From positions 1 to 43,844 of the forward strand of contig CAIOZS010000147.1 of assembly GCA_903862845.1 (NCBI GenBank): a DNA stretch of 43,844 nucleotides. The letters run 5' to 3'. The stretch is from an uncultured Thermoleophilia bacterium. GTDB taxonomy: Bacteria > Actinomycetota > Thermoleophilia > UBA2241. Shown piece after piece: positions 7,456 through 15,948 of the stretch. A program made the translations under genes and the position numbers. The notes under the pieces are model-generated. The model ran no database searches. It saw nothing but the letters and a program-made list of their open reading frames with translations, and was not told the DNA's origin. The first letter of the stretch is position 1; each line of letters opens with the position of its first letter.

Positions 7456-10400
7456 TCAGCGGGCCCCCGCCACGGCATCGCCGCCGCCGCGCTTGGCCGC
7501 GTAGAGGGCCTCGTCGGCGCGGCGCAGCAGCTCGTCGAGGAGCTCATCAGGGGTCCACTGCGCGACCCCGGCGCTGACCGTGACGCCGCGCTGCTCAAGC
7601 GCCGCGCAGGCGCGCACCGCCGCCAGCAGCCGTTCGGCGAGCCCGAGCGCCCCGGCGAGCTCCATGCTCGGCAGCAGCACGCTGAACTCGTCGCCGCCGA
7701 GCCTTGCCGGCAGGTCTTCGGCACGGCACAGCGCGGCGAGCAGTGCGGCGAAGCTCGCGAGCACCTCGTCGCCGGCCTCGTGACCGGCGGAGTCGTTGAC
7801 CCGCTTGAGGCCGTCGAGGTCGAGGCTCACCAGAGACAAGGGGGCGCCGTGACGGCGCGCCAGCGAGATGGCCTTCTGGAGGGCCTCGTAGAAGTGGCGC
7901 CGGTTGGCGAGCCCCGTGAGGACGTCGGTGGCGGCGATCTTCGTGATGGCGGCGTTGGCGGCTTCGAGGATGGCGCTCTCGCCGACGAGCTCATCGTTAT
8001 GGCGTAGTTGCTCGACGTTGATATCGCTCAGCGCCTGGTTGCGTTGCTGGATCTGCGCCTGGGCGCGCCTCTGGGCGGTGATGTCCCAATTGGTGCCGAT
8101 CATGTGCGTGGCCCGCCCGGAGGCGTCGCGCTGCACGAGGGCGAGGGCGCGGACGTAGTGGATGGTCCCGTCCGGCCAGAGCGCGCGGAACTCGGTGTCG
8201 AACTCCTTCTCGCCGCGCAGCGCCATCTGGATCTCGGCGTCGCCGCGCTGCCGGTCGTCCGGGTGCAGCCCTGCCTGCCAGGCCTCGTAGGCGCCGCCGA
8301 ACTGCTCGCGCGTGACCCCGTAGAGCTGGAACATCTGCTCGTCCCAGATCAACACGTCGTCGGTGACGAAGTAGTCCCAGAGGCCGACGCCGCCGGCGCG
8401 CGTGGCCAGCGCCAGGCGGGCGGTGGCATCTCGCAGCGCCTCTTCGGCCTGCTTGCGCGCGGTGATGTCCTCGTGGGCGACCACAACGCGATGCGGTCCT
8501 TCGCCCGGGAACACCGTGACGCGCCCCGTGAACCAGCGTTTCTCGTCGGGCGCATCGCACGGATAGTCCAGGGTGGAGGAGTCCTTCTCTCCGGAGACGA
8601 CCGTGCGGATGCCTGCGGCAAACGCGGCCGCCTCCTCGGAGTGCTCGCCGGTGGCTGCATCGCAGACCTGGAGGTAGTTCGCACCCTCGCAGACTGAGGC
8701 GGCCGCGAGGCCGTTCTGCTCGGCGAATTCGCGCCACCGCTTGTTGACGAGCAGGATCGTGCCCCGCTCGTCCAGCACGGCGATGCTTGACGCGAGCCCA
8801 TCGAGGGCCGACTGAAGAGCATGCTCCGAGCGCCGCAGGGCGTCCTCTGCCCGTTTGCGCTCCGTCTGGTCGATCATCACGGTGAGGAAGTGCTGCTGCC
8901 CCTGATTCTCGATGATCTCCCCGGAGAAGAGGCCGTTGAGGATGGTGCCGTCCTTGCGCCTGACCTTGAGCTCGCAATCGCTGACGCGGCCCTTCGCCTG
9001 AAGCTGCTCGGCCACGGCGCGCTGCTGCTGTGGGTCGACGAAGAGGTCCAGCTCATCGCTGGTGTGGCCGAGGATCTCCTCGCGGGAGTAGCCGAGCGCG
9101 TTCAGGAAGGCCTCGTTGACCTCGGTGAAGCGGTTCTCCGGCAGGCCGTTCACCGCCGTCAGGACGGGATTGCCATGGAACAGCCGCTCGAACCTCTGCA
9201 GCGCTTGCTGCTCTTTGGTGAGGTCCTTGGAGACGCCGAAGACGCACTCTTCTCCGTCCCACTCCCCGAACCAGACGCGGGTCTCAACGGGGATGAGCGC
9301 CCCCGCCTTGGTCTGCAGCGGCAGGGGGCAGCTCTCGCGCTCGCCGCGGAGCATGGCGGCGAAGATCGCCTCGGCCTCCGCGCGCCGGTCTCCGGGGTTG
9401 AGGTCGAGCACGTGCAGGTCGCCGACCTCCTCGGCAGTGTAGCCGAGCTTGGCCGCCACGGCCGGATTGGCGTAGACGATCCGTCCGTCGGGAGTGCCCA
9501 CCACGATCATGTCGTCGACGGTGTCGAAGAACGTGCGGAAGTTCTGCTCGCTGGACGTGAGCTCTGCTTCAAGCCGCTTGCGCGCGGTGATGTCTTTGTC
9601 CACGCCGCGGTAGCCTTTGAGATCCCCCCCTTCGTCCAGCATCGGCACGCCGTTGGTGAGGAGGCAGAGTCGTTCGCCGTTCTTCGCGATGTTCCAGTTC
9701 TCCAGATCCTCTATGGGCGCCTTGCGTGCCACGATCCCAGAGAAGATCGCCGCAATTCTCTGCGCTTCATCCGGCGGCATGAAATCGAACGGTGTCTTCC
9801 CGATCACGTCTCCACGGGACCGACCAAGAAGGTCAAGACCCTGCTGCGAGCTGTACGTGTAGACGCCGTTCTCGTCCGTCTCCCAGACCCAATCGGCCAT
9901 GCTGAATGTGATATCTCTCAGCCGCTCTTCGCTCTCCCGCAGCGCCTCCTCCGCGCGCTTGCGGGCGGAGATGTCGCGACTCACCCCGAGCAGCCCGATG
10001 ACCTGCCCGTCACCATCCTTGAGTGGAGCCTTGAGGGTGTCGACGAGGACCCGGGTGCCGTCCGGGTACTGGATCCACTCCTCGTTGTGGCGCGGCCCGC
10101 CGCGAGCCATCATGATGCGGTCCCGCTCGCGGAAAGAGTCGGCGATCTCCTTGCCAAACAGCTCGTTGTCGGTGGCGCCGACGATGTCGGCGGCGTCGCG
10201 GCCGACGAATCGGGCAAACTCGGGATTGCAGCCGAGGTAGACGCCCTGCTCGTCCTTGTAGAAGACGATGTCGGGGATGGACGTGAGCAGACCGGAGAGC
10301 AGTGCCGTCGTCGCGCGCAGGGCCTCCTCGGCCTGTTTGCGCTCGCCGATGTCGAGCGCCGTGCCGGTCATTCTGAGTGGGCGTCCGTCACTGTCCCACT

Positions 10401-11319
10401 CCGATACCTTGCCGCGGTCCAGCACCCAGACCCAGCGTCCGTCCTTGTGGCGCATGCGTGTCTCGCACGCGTAGATGTCCGAGTGCCCCGCGAAGTGCTC
10501 TTCGAGAAGCTCGTCGGCGCGCCGCAGGTCGTCGGGGTGCGTGAGGCTTCTCCAGGTCTCGATTGAGGTGGGGGCGAGCTCGGCGAGCGTGTAGCCGAGG
10601 ATCTCGGCCCAGCGCTCGTTGAACGTCTCCTCGCCGGTCTGGGGGTGCCAGTCCCAGAGCCCCACGCCGGAGCCTTCGACGGCACACGCGAGCTGGTCCT
10701 CGCTCTGGCGCAGCGTCACCTCCGTCAGGACCCTCTCGTGGACATCGGTGAAGGTCAGATGGAAGTGCAGCGGCGCGCCATCGGCGACGCCCTGCCGCCG
10801 GCTCTCGAGCCGTGCCCAGAAGGGGTCGCCGCCGACGGGCTGCAGGCGCAGCTCGCAGGTCTGCGGCTCGCCGGCCTTCTCGAGCAGCCGGTGGTGCCGG
10901 TAGAACACGTCCTGATCCGCCGCGAGCACGAAAGCGCTGAACGGCTGCCCGACGAGCCGCCGCCGCTCGATGCCCAGCAAGTGCGCTGCCGTGAAGTTCG
11001 CTTCGCCGACGATGCGCTCGGCGTTCACGGTGAGGTAGCCCACGGGCGCCAGGTCGAAGAGCTCGAAGTACTTCGCGCGTTGCTCCTCGAGCTCGAGCTG
11101 CGCGCGGCGCAGCTCCTCGTTCTGCATCTCGAGCTCGATCTGATGCACGCGCAGCTCGTGCACCGCGGCGGTGAGCTCCTCTGGCGCGGGCGCGGCGGCG
11201 GAGAGCTCGTCGAGACGCTCTTCGGCCTGGCGGCGCAGCTCCTCGGCCGAGAGCGGCTCGCGCAGCTCGGCGGCGTCCGGCGCGGCCTGCTTCTTGCGCG
11301 GAGGTGGGGCGGCGGCCAT
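7456..11319 (-). CDS. Eight-PAS GGDEF diguanylate cyclase (1287 aa)
   Basis: Very large cytoplasmic sensor predicted to make c-di-GMP. After the Lys-rich N-terminus and coiled coil there are about eight PAS domains (boundaries approximate: 85-205, 210-330, 335-455, 460-585, 590-705, 710-825, 830-955, 960-1080), several ending in the DITARK/DITERK-type linker typical of PAC motifs. A GGDEF domain (~1125-1280) follows, with intact GGDEF (~1208) and I-site RAED. The frame stays open upstream to 12057, but that part runs through the neighbouring HD-GYP gene and is not homologous. ATG 11319 matches the paralogue starts and overlaps a 46-codon ORF (ATGA). It lies 199 bp downstream of an HD-GYP gene, so opposing enzymes may be cotranscribed. 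Confidence 0.94.
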   Translation of the reverse strand: MAAAPPPRKKQAAPDAAELREPLSAEELRRQAEERLDELSAAAPAPEELTAAVHELRVHQIELEMQNEELRRAQLELEEQRAKYFELFDLAPVGYLTVNAERIVGEANFTAAHLLGIERRRLVGQPFSAFVLAADQDVFYRHHRLLEKAGEPQTCELRLQPVGGDPFWARLESRRQGVADGAPLHFHLTFTDVHERVLTEVTLRQSEDQLACAVEGSGVGLWDWHPQTGEETFNERWAEILGYTLAELAPTSIETWRSLTHPDDLRRADELLEEHFAGHSDIYACETRMRHKDGRWVWVLDRGKVSEWDSDGRPLRMTGTALDIGERKQAEEALRATTALLSGLLTSIPDIVFYKDEQGVYLGCNPEFARFVGRDAADIVGATDNELFGKEIADSFRERDRIMMARGGPRHNEEWIQYPDGTRVLVDTLKAPLKDGDGQVIGLLGVSRDISARKRAEEALRESEERLRDITFSMADWVWETDENGVYTYSSQQGLDLLGRSRGDVIGKTPFDFMPPDEAQRIAAIFSGIVARKAPIEDLENWNIAKNGERLCLLTNGVPMLDEGGDLKGYRGVDKDITARKRLEAELTSSEQNFRTFFDTVDDMIVVGTPDGRIVYANPAVAAKLGYTAEEVGDLHVLDLNPGDRRAEAEAIFAAMLRGERESCPLPLQTKAGALIPVETRVWFGEWDGEECVFGVSKDLTKEQQALQRFERLFHGNPVLTAVNGLPENRFTEVNEAFLNALGYSREEILGHTSDELDLFVDPQQQRAVAEQLQAKGRVSDCELKVRRKDGTILNGLFSGEIIENQGQQHFLTVMIDQTERKRAEDALRRSEHALQSALDGLASSIAVLDERGTILLVNKRWREFAEQNGLAAASVCEGANYLQVCDAATGEHSEEAAAFAAGIRTVVSGEKDSSTLDYPCDAPDEKRWFTGRVTVFPGEGPHRVVVAHEDITARKQAEEALRDATARLALATRAGGVGLWDYFVTDDVLIWDEQMFQLYGVTREQFGGAYEAWQAGLHPDDRQRGDAEIQMALRGEKEFDTEFRALWPDGTIHYVRALALVQRDASGRATHMIGTNWDITAQRRAQAQIQQRNQALSDINVEQLRHNDELVGESAILEAANAAITKIAATDVLTGLANRRHFYEALQKAISLARRHGAPLSLVSLDLDGLKRVNDSAGHEAGDEVLASFAALLAALCRAEDLPARLGGDEFSVLLPSMELAGALGLAERLLAAVRACAALEQRGVTVSAGVAQWTPDELLDELLRRADEALYAAKRGGGDAVAGAR

Positions 11320-11459
11320 CAGGCGGAGGGTTCGATGCGTCTGGCCGCGAGCAGCAGGAGGGGCCGGCACTTGGGAGCCTGGACGAGCGCGAGGACGCCA
11401 ATCTTCTTCTTGGGCAGCCGATGGAGCAGATCGGACGGAGTGCGCTCCGTGGTCCGCAT
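11319..11459 (-). CDS. Short ORF (46 aa) coupled to eight-PAS GGDEF gene
   Basis: Starts MRTTERTPSDL, close to the MRSVERTDDDL of the ORF at 2610-2723, and ends RRIEPSA; its TGA overlaps the GGDEF gene ATG. GGAGCGGAGG precedes its start, while the GGDEF gene has no Shine-Dalgarno. A hydrophobic stretch (GVLALVQ, PLLLLAA) is visible, too short to call a membrane segment confidently. It lies 59 bp after the upstream HD-GYP gene, with no obvious promoter between them. Confidence 0.5.
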   Translation of the reverse strand: MRTTERTPSDLLHRLPKKKIGVLALVQAPKCRPLLLLAARRIEPSA

Positions 11460-11518
11460 GCACGCCTCCGCTCCCGAGCGAGAAACGCGGACGGCCATCT
11501 GCGCGGCGGGGGCGCGGC

Positions 11519-14500
11519 TCACGGCTCGCTGAAGGTGAACCCCTGCGCGAACACGCGCTCGCAGGTGGCCACCACGTCCGCGTCGTAGCGCACGCCGGAG
11601 CCGGAACGAACCTCGGCGAGGGCCGCCTCGAGGCCCAGCCCCGCCCGGTAAGGCCGGTGCGAGGCCATCGCCTCGACGACGTCGGCGACCGCGAGGATGC
11701 GCGCCTCACGCATGATCTCGTCGCCCTTGAGCCCGTCCGGGTAGCCCGTGCCGTCCAGGCGCTCGTGGTGCTGGCCGACGATCTCGGCGACCGGCTGGCG
11801 AAAGCGGATGGCGCCGAGCAGCTCGCGGCCCGCCTGCGCGTGCCGCTTGATGAGGGAGAACTCCTCCTCGTTGAGGGCTGCCGGCTTGCTGAGGATCTCG
11901 GCGGGCACGCCGACCTTGCCGATGTCGTGCACCTCACCGGCGAAGGCGAGCCCTTCGAGTGCCTCCTCGCCGAGCCCCAGCTCGAGGGCGATGGCCGTGG
12001 CCAGTTCGGTGACGCGCCGCTCGTGGGCGGCCGTGTAGGGGTCGCGCAGGCCGACAATCGCGCCCATCGTCTTCACCGTGTCGAGAAGCTGCTCGTGCAG
12101 CTCACGGGCGCTCCGCAAGAGCGCCTTCTCCGCCTGCCTACGCTCGTTCAGCTCCAGTTGCAGCCGCGCATAGCGCAGCGCCTCCTGCTCCATGGTGAGA
12201 TCCTTGGAGACGCCGAAGACGCACTCGGCGTCGTCCCACCGGCCGGACCACACGCGGGTCTCCACCGGAAGCAGCGCCCCCGACTTTGTCTGCAGCGGCA
12301 GGGGGCAAGTCTCCCCCTCGCCGCGGAGCAGAGCGGCGAAGATGGCGTCCGCCTCGCCGCGCTTCTCGGCCGGGTACAGGTCGAGCCTCTGCATCACCGC
12401 GAGCTCGGTGGCGTTGTAGCCGAGCTTGGCCGACGCGGCGGGATTCGCGTAGACCAGCCGGCCGTCGAGAGCGGCCACCGCAATGATGTCGTCGACGGTC
12501 TCGAAGAACGCGCGGAAGTTCTGTTCGCTCTCTTGAAGCGCCTCCCCCGCGCGCTTGCGCTCTGTGATGTCCATGGCGACCCCCGCATAGCTGGAAACCG
12601 CCCCCTTTTCATCGCGGACGGGGAATCCGCGGTCCCAAATGTGCCGGGTGGTTCCGTCAGGCTGGATGATGCGGTACTCATGGTTGAACGGCTGTCCGGT
12701 CTTCTCGATCTCGAGCTCGGCCAGCACGCGCTCTCGATCCTCCACGTGAACGGCCTCGAGAAAAGACCGCGGATCTTCGTACAGGCTCTCCCGAGAGAGT
12801 CCCCAGATGCGCTCGAAGCTCGGGCTGACGTAGAAGATCTTGCCGATCTCCACATCAGCCATCCAGAAGGCCTCATCGATTGCCTCCGTGATCAATCGGA
12901 ATCTCTGCTCGCTCTCGCGGAGGGCCTTCTCGGCCTGCTGGCGCGCAATGATGGCTCCCAGCCGCTCGGCGAGCGCATCCAGGAGCCGCCTCTCCTCCTT
13001 CAGGAACGGCCCCTCGTCCTCTTGCGGCATCTCCTCACGGTAACCTACATCGATCCTCCCCACCGCTGACCCGCTCACCTTGACCGGGGCGGATTGTATC
13101 CATGCCGACTCCGTGAAGTCGTGCGTGCGGAACTCGCGCTCACCGATCACCGTCCGGGCGCATGCGATCTCCGGGTATTGCCAGCTTTTCGGCAGGATGT
13201 CCGTAAGCTCCTGATACAATTCATCCAGGGTGAGGCCTTCCCGCTCGGCTATCTCGGCCAGCCCGTAGAGTCCTTGCAACTCTTTCACTCGCTCCTTGAG
13301 CTGGCGCTCCGCCTGCTTGCGGGCGGTGATGTCTTCGTGGGCAACGACCACGCGCTGTGGCCCTTCGCTGGGGAACACCGTGACGCGTCCGGCGAACCAG
13401 CGCTTCTTGTCGGGCGCATGGCACGGATACTCCACCACGTATGAGTCCGTCTCCGCGGAGAGCACCGCGCGGATGCCCGCGGCAAACGCGGCCGCCTCCG
13501 CGGAGTGCTCACCCGTGGCCGCGTCGCAGACCTGCAGGTAGTTCGCGCCCGCGGAGACCGAGCCGGCCGCGAGGCCGTTCTGCTCGGCGAATTCCTGCCA
13601 GGTCCTGTTCACGAGGAGGATCGTGCCCCGCTCGTCCAGCACGACGATGCTGGCCGCCAGCCCGTCGAGGGCCGACTGAAGAGCATGCTCCGAGCGCCGC
13701 AGGGCGTCCTCTGCCCGTTTGCGCTCCGTCTGGTCGATCATGACGGTGAGGAAGTACTGCCGCCCCTGGCTCTCGATGATCTCTCCGGAGTAGAGGCCGT
13801 CGAGGATGGTGCCGTCCTTGCATCTGACCTTGAGCTCGTAATCGCTGACGCGGCCCTGCGCTTGCAACTGGCCCGCCACGGCGCGCCGCTGGTCCGGCTC
13901 GACAAAGAGGCCCAGCTCCTCACTGGTGTGACCGAGCATCTCCTCGCGGGAGTAGCCGAGCGCGTTCAGGAACGCCTCGTTGACCTCGGTGAAGCGGCGG
14001 TCCGGCAGGCTGCTCACCGCAGTCAGGGCCGGGTTGCTCCTGAACAGCCAGTCGAACTTCTGCAGCGCCTCCTGCTCTTTGATGAGGTCCTTGGAGACGG
14101 CGAAGATACACTCGGCGCCGTCCCAGCGGCCGAGCCAGACGCGAGTCTCGACGGGGACCAGCGCCCTCGACTTGCTCTGCAGCGGCAGAGGGCAGATCTC
14201 CCGGTCGCCCCAAGACACGCCGGCGAACATCGCCGCGGCCTCGCCGCGGTTCTCGGCCGGGTACAGGTCGAGCATCCGCATCCCCGCGATCTCGGCGGTG
14301 CTGTAGCCCAGCCTCGCCGAGGCGGCGGGATTAGCGTAGACGAGGCGCCCGTCGGGAGTGCCCACCACGATGACGTCGTCGACGGTGTCGAAGACGGCGC
14401 GGAAGTTCAGCTCGCTCTCCTTGAGCTCCTCCTCCACGCGCTTGCGCTCGGTGATGTCGAGGATCACCCCGATGAGTCCGGCGACCTGCCCGTCGGAACC

Positions 14501-15451
14501 CTTGAAGGTCGCCTTGTTGAAGACCACCTCGCGCAGGGAGCCGTCGGCCGTCTCGAGCGGCCGCTCGTAGGTCTGCGTCCCGGCCTGCTCGAGCAGGCGC
14601 AAGTCCATCGCGTCGTACCTCTCCGCGATCTCCGGCGGGCCCAGGTCGGCGGCAGTCTTGCCGACGATCTCGTCGCGCTCCCGGCCCAGGAGCCGCTCGA
14701 ACGCCTGGTTGCAGCCGAGGTACACGCCGTCGGCGTCCTTGTAGAACACCGGGCTGGGGATGGTATCGAGCAGCGTGGCGAGGAGCTCCTGCTGGTTCGC
14801 GACCTCCTCACTCCTCCGTCGCAGCGCCTCCTCCGCTCGCTTGCTCTCGGTGACGTCCGCGAATGTCGTCCGGAAGAACAGCGTCTCGCCGCCCGCGGCG
14901 CGCTGCGGGCGGCTCTCGAGACGCGCCCAGAAGTGGCTGGGTGCCGCTGCGGCGCCGTCGCTGGCGCCCACTCTATCGCCGGCGCGCCGCAGCCGCAGCT
15001 CGCAGGTCTGCGGCGCACCGGTCTGCCTGAGCGACTCGAGGTGCCGGTAGAACATGTCCCGATCCGGGGTGAAGATGAAGACGATGAACGGCTTCCCGAT
15101 GAGCTGCCGCCGTTCCACGTCCAGGAGGGACGCGGCCGTGAAGTTCGCCTCGCCGACGATGCCCTCGTCGCTCATGGAGAGGTAGCCCACCGGCGCCAGA
15201 TCGAAGAGCTCGAAGTACTTGGCGCGCTGCGCGTCCAGCTCGAGCTGGACGCGGCGCAGCTCCTCGTTCTGCATTTCGAGCTCGATCTGATGGACGCGCA
15301 GCTCGTGGACGGCCGCGGGCGCGGCGACGGACAGCCCGTCGAGGTGCTCCTCGGCCTGGCGGCGCAGCTCCTCGGCCGAGGGCGGCTGACGCAGCGCATC
15401 GGCCGCATCCGGCGCGGCGTTCTTCTTCTGCGGTCGTCGGTCGTCGGCCAT
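11519..15451 (-). CDS. Seven-PAS/GAF-like/HD-GYP c-di-GMP phosphodiesterase (1310 aa)
   Basis: Multi-sensor cytoplasmic protein predicted to hydrolyse c-di-GMP. N-terminal coiled coil, five PAS domains (~80-205, 215-335, 340-460, 465-580, 585-700), a GAF-like domain (~710-830, with ELQGLYGLAEI), two more PAS (~835-960, 965-1080) and HD-GYP (~1100-1300). Catalytic signatures VHDIGKVGVP (~1172) and HHERLDGTGYP are intact. ATG 15451 matches the paralogues, overlaps the stop of a 42-codon ORF (ATGA) and lacks a Shine-Dalgarno. The open frame extends to 15625 but that extension is not conserved. The HD-GYP part is nearly identical at DNA level to that at 1-480, suggesting recent duplication or gene conversion. 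The downstream neighbour is the eight-PAS GGDEF gene. Confidence 0.94.
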   Translation of the reverse strand: MADDRRPQKKNAAPDAADALRQPPSAEELRRQAEEHLDGLSVAAPAAVHELRVHQIELEMQNEELRRVQLELDAQRAKYFELFDLAPVGYLSMSDEGIVGEANFTAASLLDVERRQLIGKPFIVFIFTPDRDMFYRHLESLRQTGAPQTCELRLRRAGDRVGASDGAAAAPSHFWARLESRPQRAAGGETLFFRTTFADVTESKRAEEALRRRSEEVANQQELLATLLDTIPSPVFYKDADGVYLGCNQAFERLLGRERDEIVGKTAADLGPPEIAERYDAMDLRLLEQAGTQTYERPLETADGSLREVVFNKATFKGSDGQVAGLIGVILDITERKRVEEELKESELNFRAVFDTVDDVIVVGTPDGRLVYANPAASARLGYSTAEIAGMRMLDLYPAENRGEAAAMFAGVSWGDREICPLPLQSKSRALVPVETRVWLGRWDGAECIFAVSKDLIKEQEALQKFDWLFRSNPALTAVSSLPDRRFTEVNEAFLNALGYSREEMLGHTSEELGLFVEPDQRRAVAGQLQAQGRVSDYELKVRCKDGTILDGLYSGEIIESQGRQYFLTVMIDQTERKRAEDALRRSEHALQSALDGLAASIVVLDERGTILLVNRTWQEFAEQNGLAAGSVSAGANYLQVCDAATGEHSAEAAAFAAGIRAVLSAETDSYVVEYPCHAPDKKRWFAGRVTVFPSEGPQRVVVAHEDITARKQAERQLKERVKELQGLYGLAEIAEREGLTLDELYQELTDILPKSWQYPEIACARTVIGEREFRTHDFTESAWIQSAPVKVSGSAVGRIDVGYREEMPQEDEGPFLKEERRLLDALAERLGAIIARQQAEKALRESEQRFRLITEAIDEAFWMADVEIGKIFYVSPSFERIWGLSRESLYEDPRSFLEAVHVEDRERVLAELEIEKTGQPFNHEYRIIQPDGTTRHIWDRGFPVRDEKGAVSSYAGVAMDITERKRAGEALQESEQNFRAFFETVDDIIAVAALDGRLVYANPAASAKLGYNATELAVMQRLDLYPAEKRGEADAIFAALLRGEGETCPLPLQTKSGALLPVETRVWSGRWDDAECVFGVSKDLTMEQEALRYARLQLELNERRQAEKALLRSARELHEQLLDTVKTMGAIVGLRDPYTAAHERRVTELATAIALELGLGEEALEGLAFAGEVHDIGKVGVPAEILSKPAALNEEEFSLIKRHAQAGRELLGAIRFRQPVAEIVGQHHERLDGTGYPDGLKGDEIMREARILAVADVVEAMASHRPYRAGLGLEAALAEVRSGSGVRYDADVVATCERVFAQGFTFSEP

Positions 15452-15579
15452 CAGGCGGAGGGTGCGATGCCGATGACCGTGTGCGGCCGGGGGCGTCGCT
15501 GCTTGGATGGCAACTCCGGCGGCGGTCCGAGCGGGCCGGACAAGGCGTGGGTAGGGGTCAGCACTCGGCGTCCATTCAT
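15451..15579 (-). CDS. Short ORF (42 aa) coupled to PAS-HD-GYP gene
   Basis: Starts MNGRRVLTPTHAL and ends HTVIGIAPSA, resembling MTAISIEPFA of the ORF at 2610-2723; its TGA overlaps the sensor ATG. GGGGAA precedes its start, while the sensor ATG has no Shine-Dalgarno. Same architecture as the short ORFs at 2610, 4913, 11319 and 35231. Confidence 0.5.
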   Translation of the reverse strand: MNGRRVLTPTHALSGPLGPPPELPSKQRRPRPHTVIGIAPSA

Positions 15580-15668
15580 ATCGTTCCCCACTCGCTCGAC
15601 GCTGTCGCCGACCGAGGGCGTCCATCCGGGCAACGCTCGCCGCGGGGGGAGGGGGTTCGGAAAGTTTA
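15580..15668 (-). promoter_or_regulatory. Conserved promoter/leader upstream of seven-PAS HD-GYP gene
   Basis: TAAACT (15663-15668, minus strand) is a -10-like box, followed by a C-rich stretch and then GGATGGACGCC and TCGGTCGGCGACAGC before the short ORF. The same motif order occurs at 7313-7412 and 35336-35419. Confidence 0.4.
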
Positions 15669-15789
15669 CCACGTCGATCTTCCTTCCGGGGTGCGCAGCG
15701 TGGCGCCCCGCGGAGGATTCCACCATACTGGGTCGCAGCGGATGCCGGGGACGGTCGGTGTGGCCGTCGAGCGACGTCGAAGGGCGACC
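15669..15789. other. Divergent intergenic region
   Basis: Lies between the minus-strand PAS leader and the plus-strand genes. CATACT (15724-15729, plus) is a possible -10 for the plus-strand pair. Nothing else is seen. Confidence 0.3.
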
Positions 15790-15948
15790 ATGGGCTACTT
15801 TCACCACGACCGCAACCTCGAGCAGGTGCCGGCGCCGGTCACGCTCATCAGAGGCAGCGGCAGCGGGGCTTCCGCTGCCCGGCGGCAAGCGCGCTCTCGC
15901 GTGCCGAGCATGTCCTGCGGCGAGCCGAGAGGGAGGAAGGCGGGATGA
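15790..15948 (+). CDS. Possible small protein (52 aa) coupled to 7-TM gene
   Basis: ORF starting MGYFHHDRNLEQVPAP with GAAGGG about 5 nt upstream; its TGA overlaps the ATG of the 7-TM protein gene (ATGA at 15945-15948). The N-terminal half looks coding-like; the C-terminal half is Arg/Ser/Gly-rich low complexity. No family is recognised. It may be real and coupled, or a chance open frame in GC-rich DNA. Confidence 0.35.
   Translation: MGYFHHDRNLEQVPAPVTLIRGSGSGASAARRQARSRVPSMSCGEPRGRKAG

Noticed and set aside
11320-12057. N-terminal extension of the eight-PAS GGDEF protein
   Set aside because: The extra ~246 codons run out of frame through the neighbouring HD-GYP gene and give low-complexity sequence; the paralogue start MAAAPPPRKK at 11319 fits much better.
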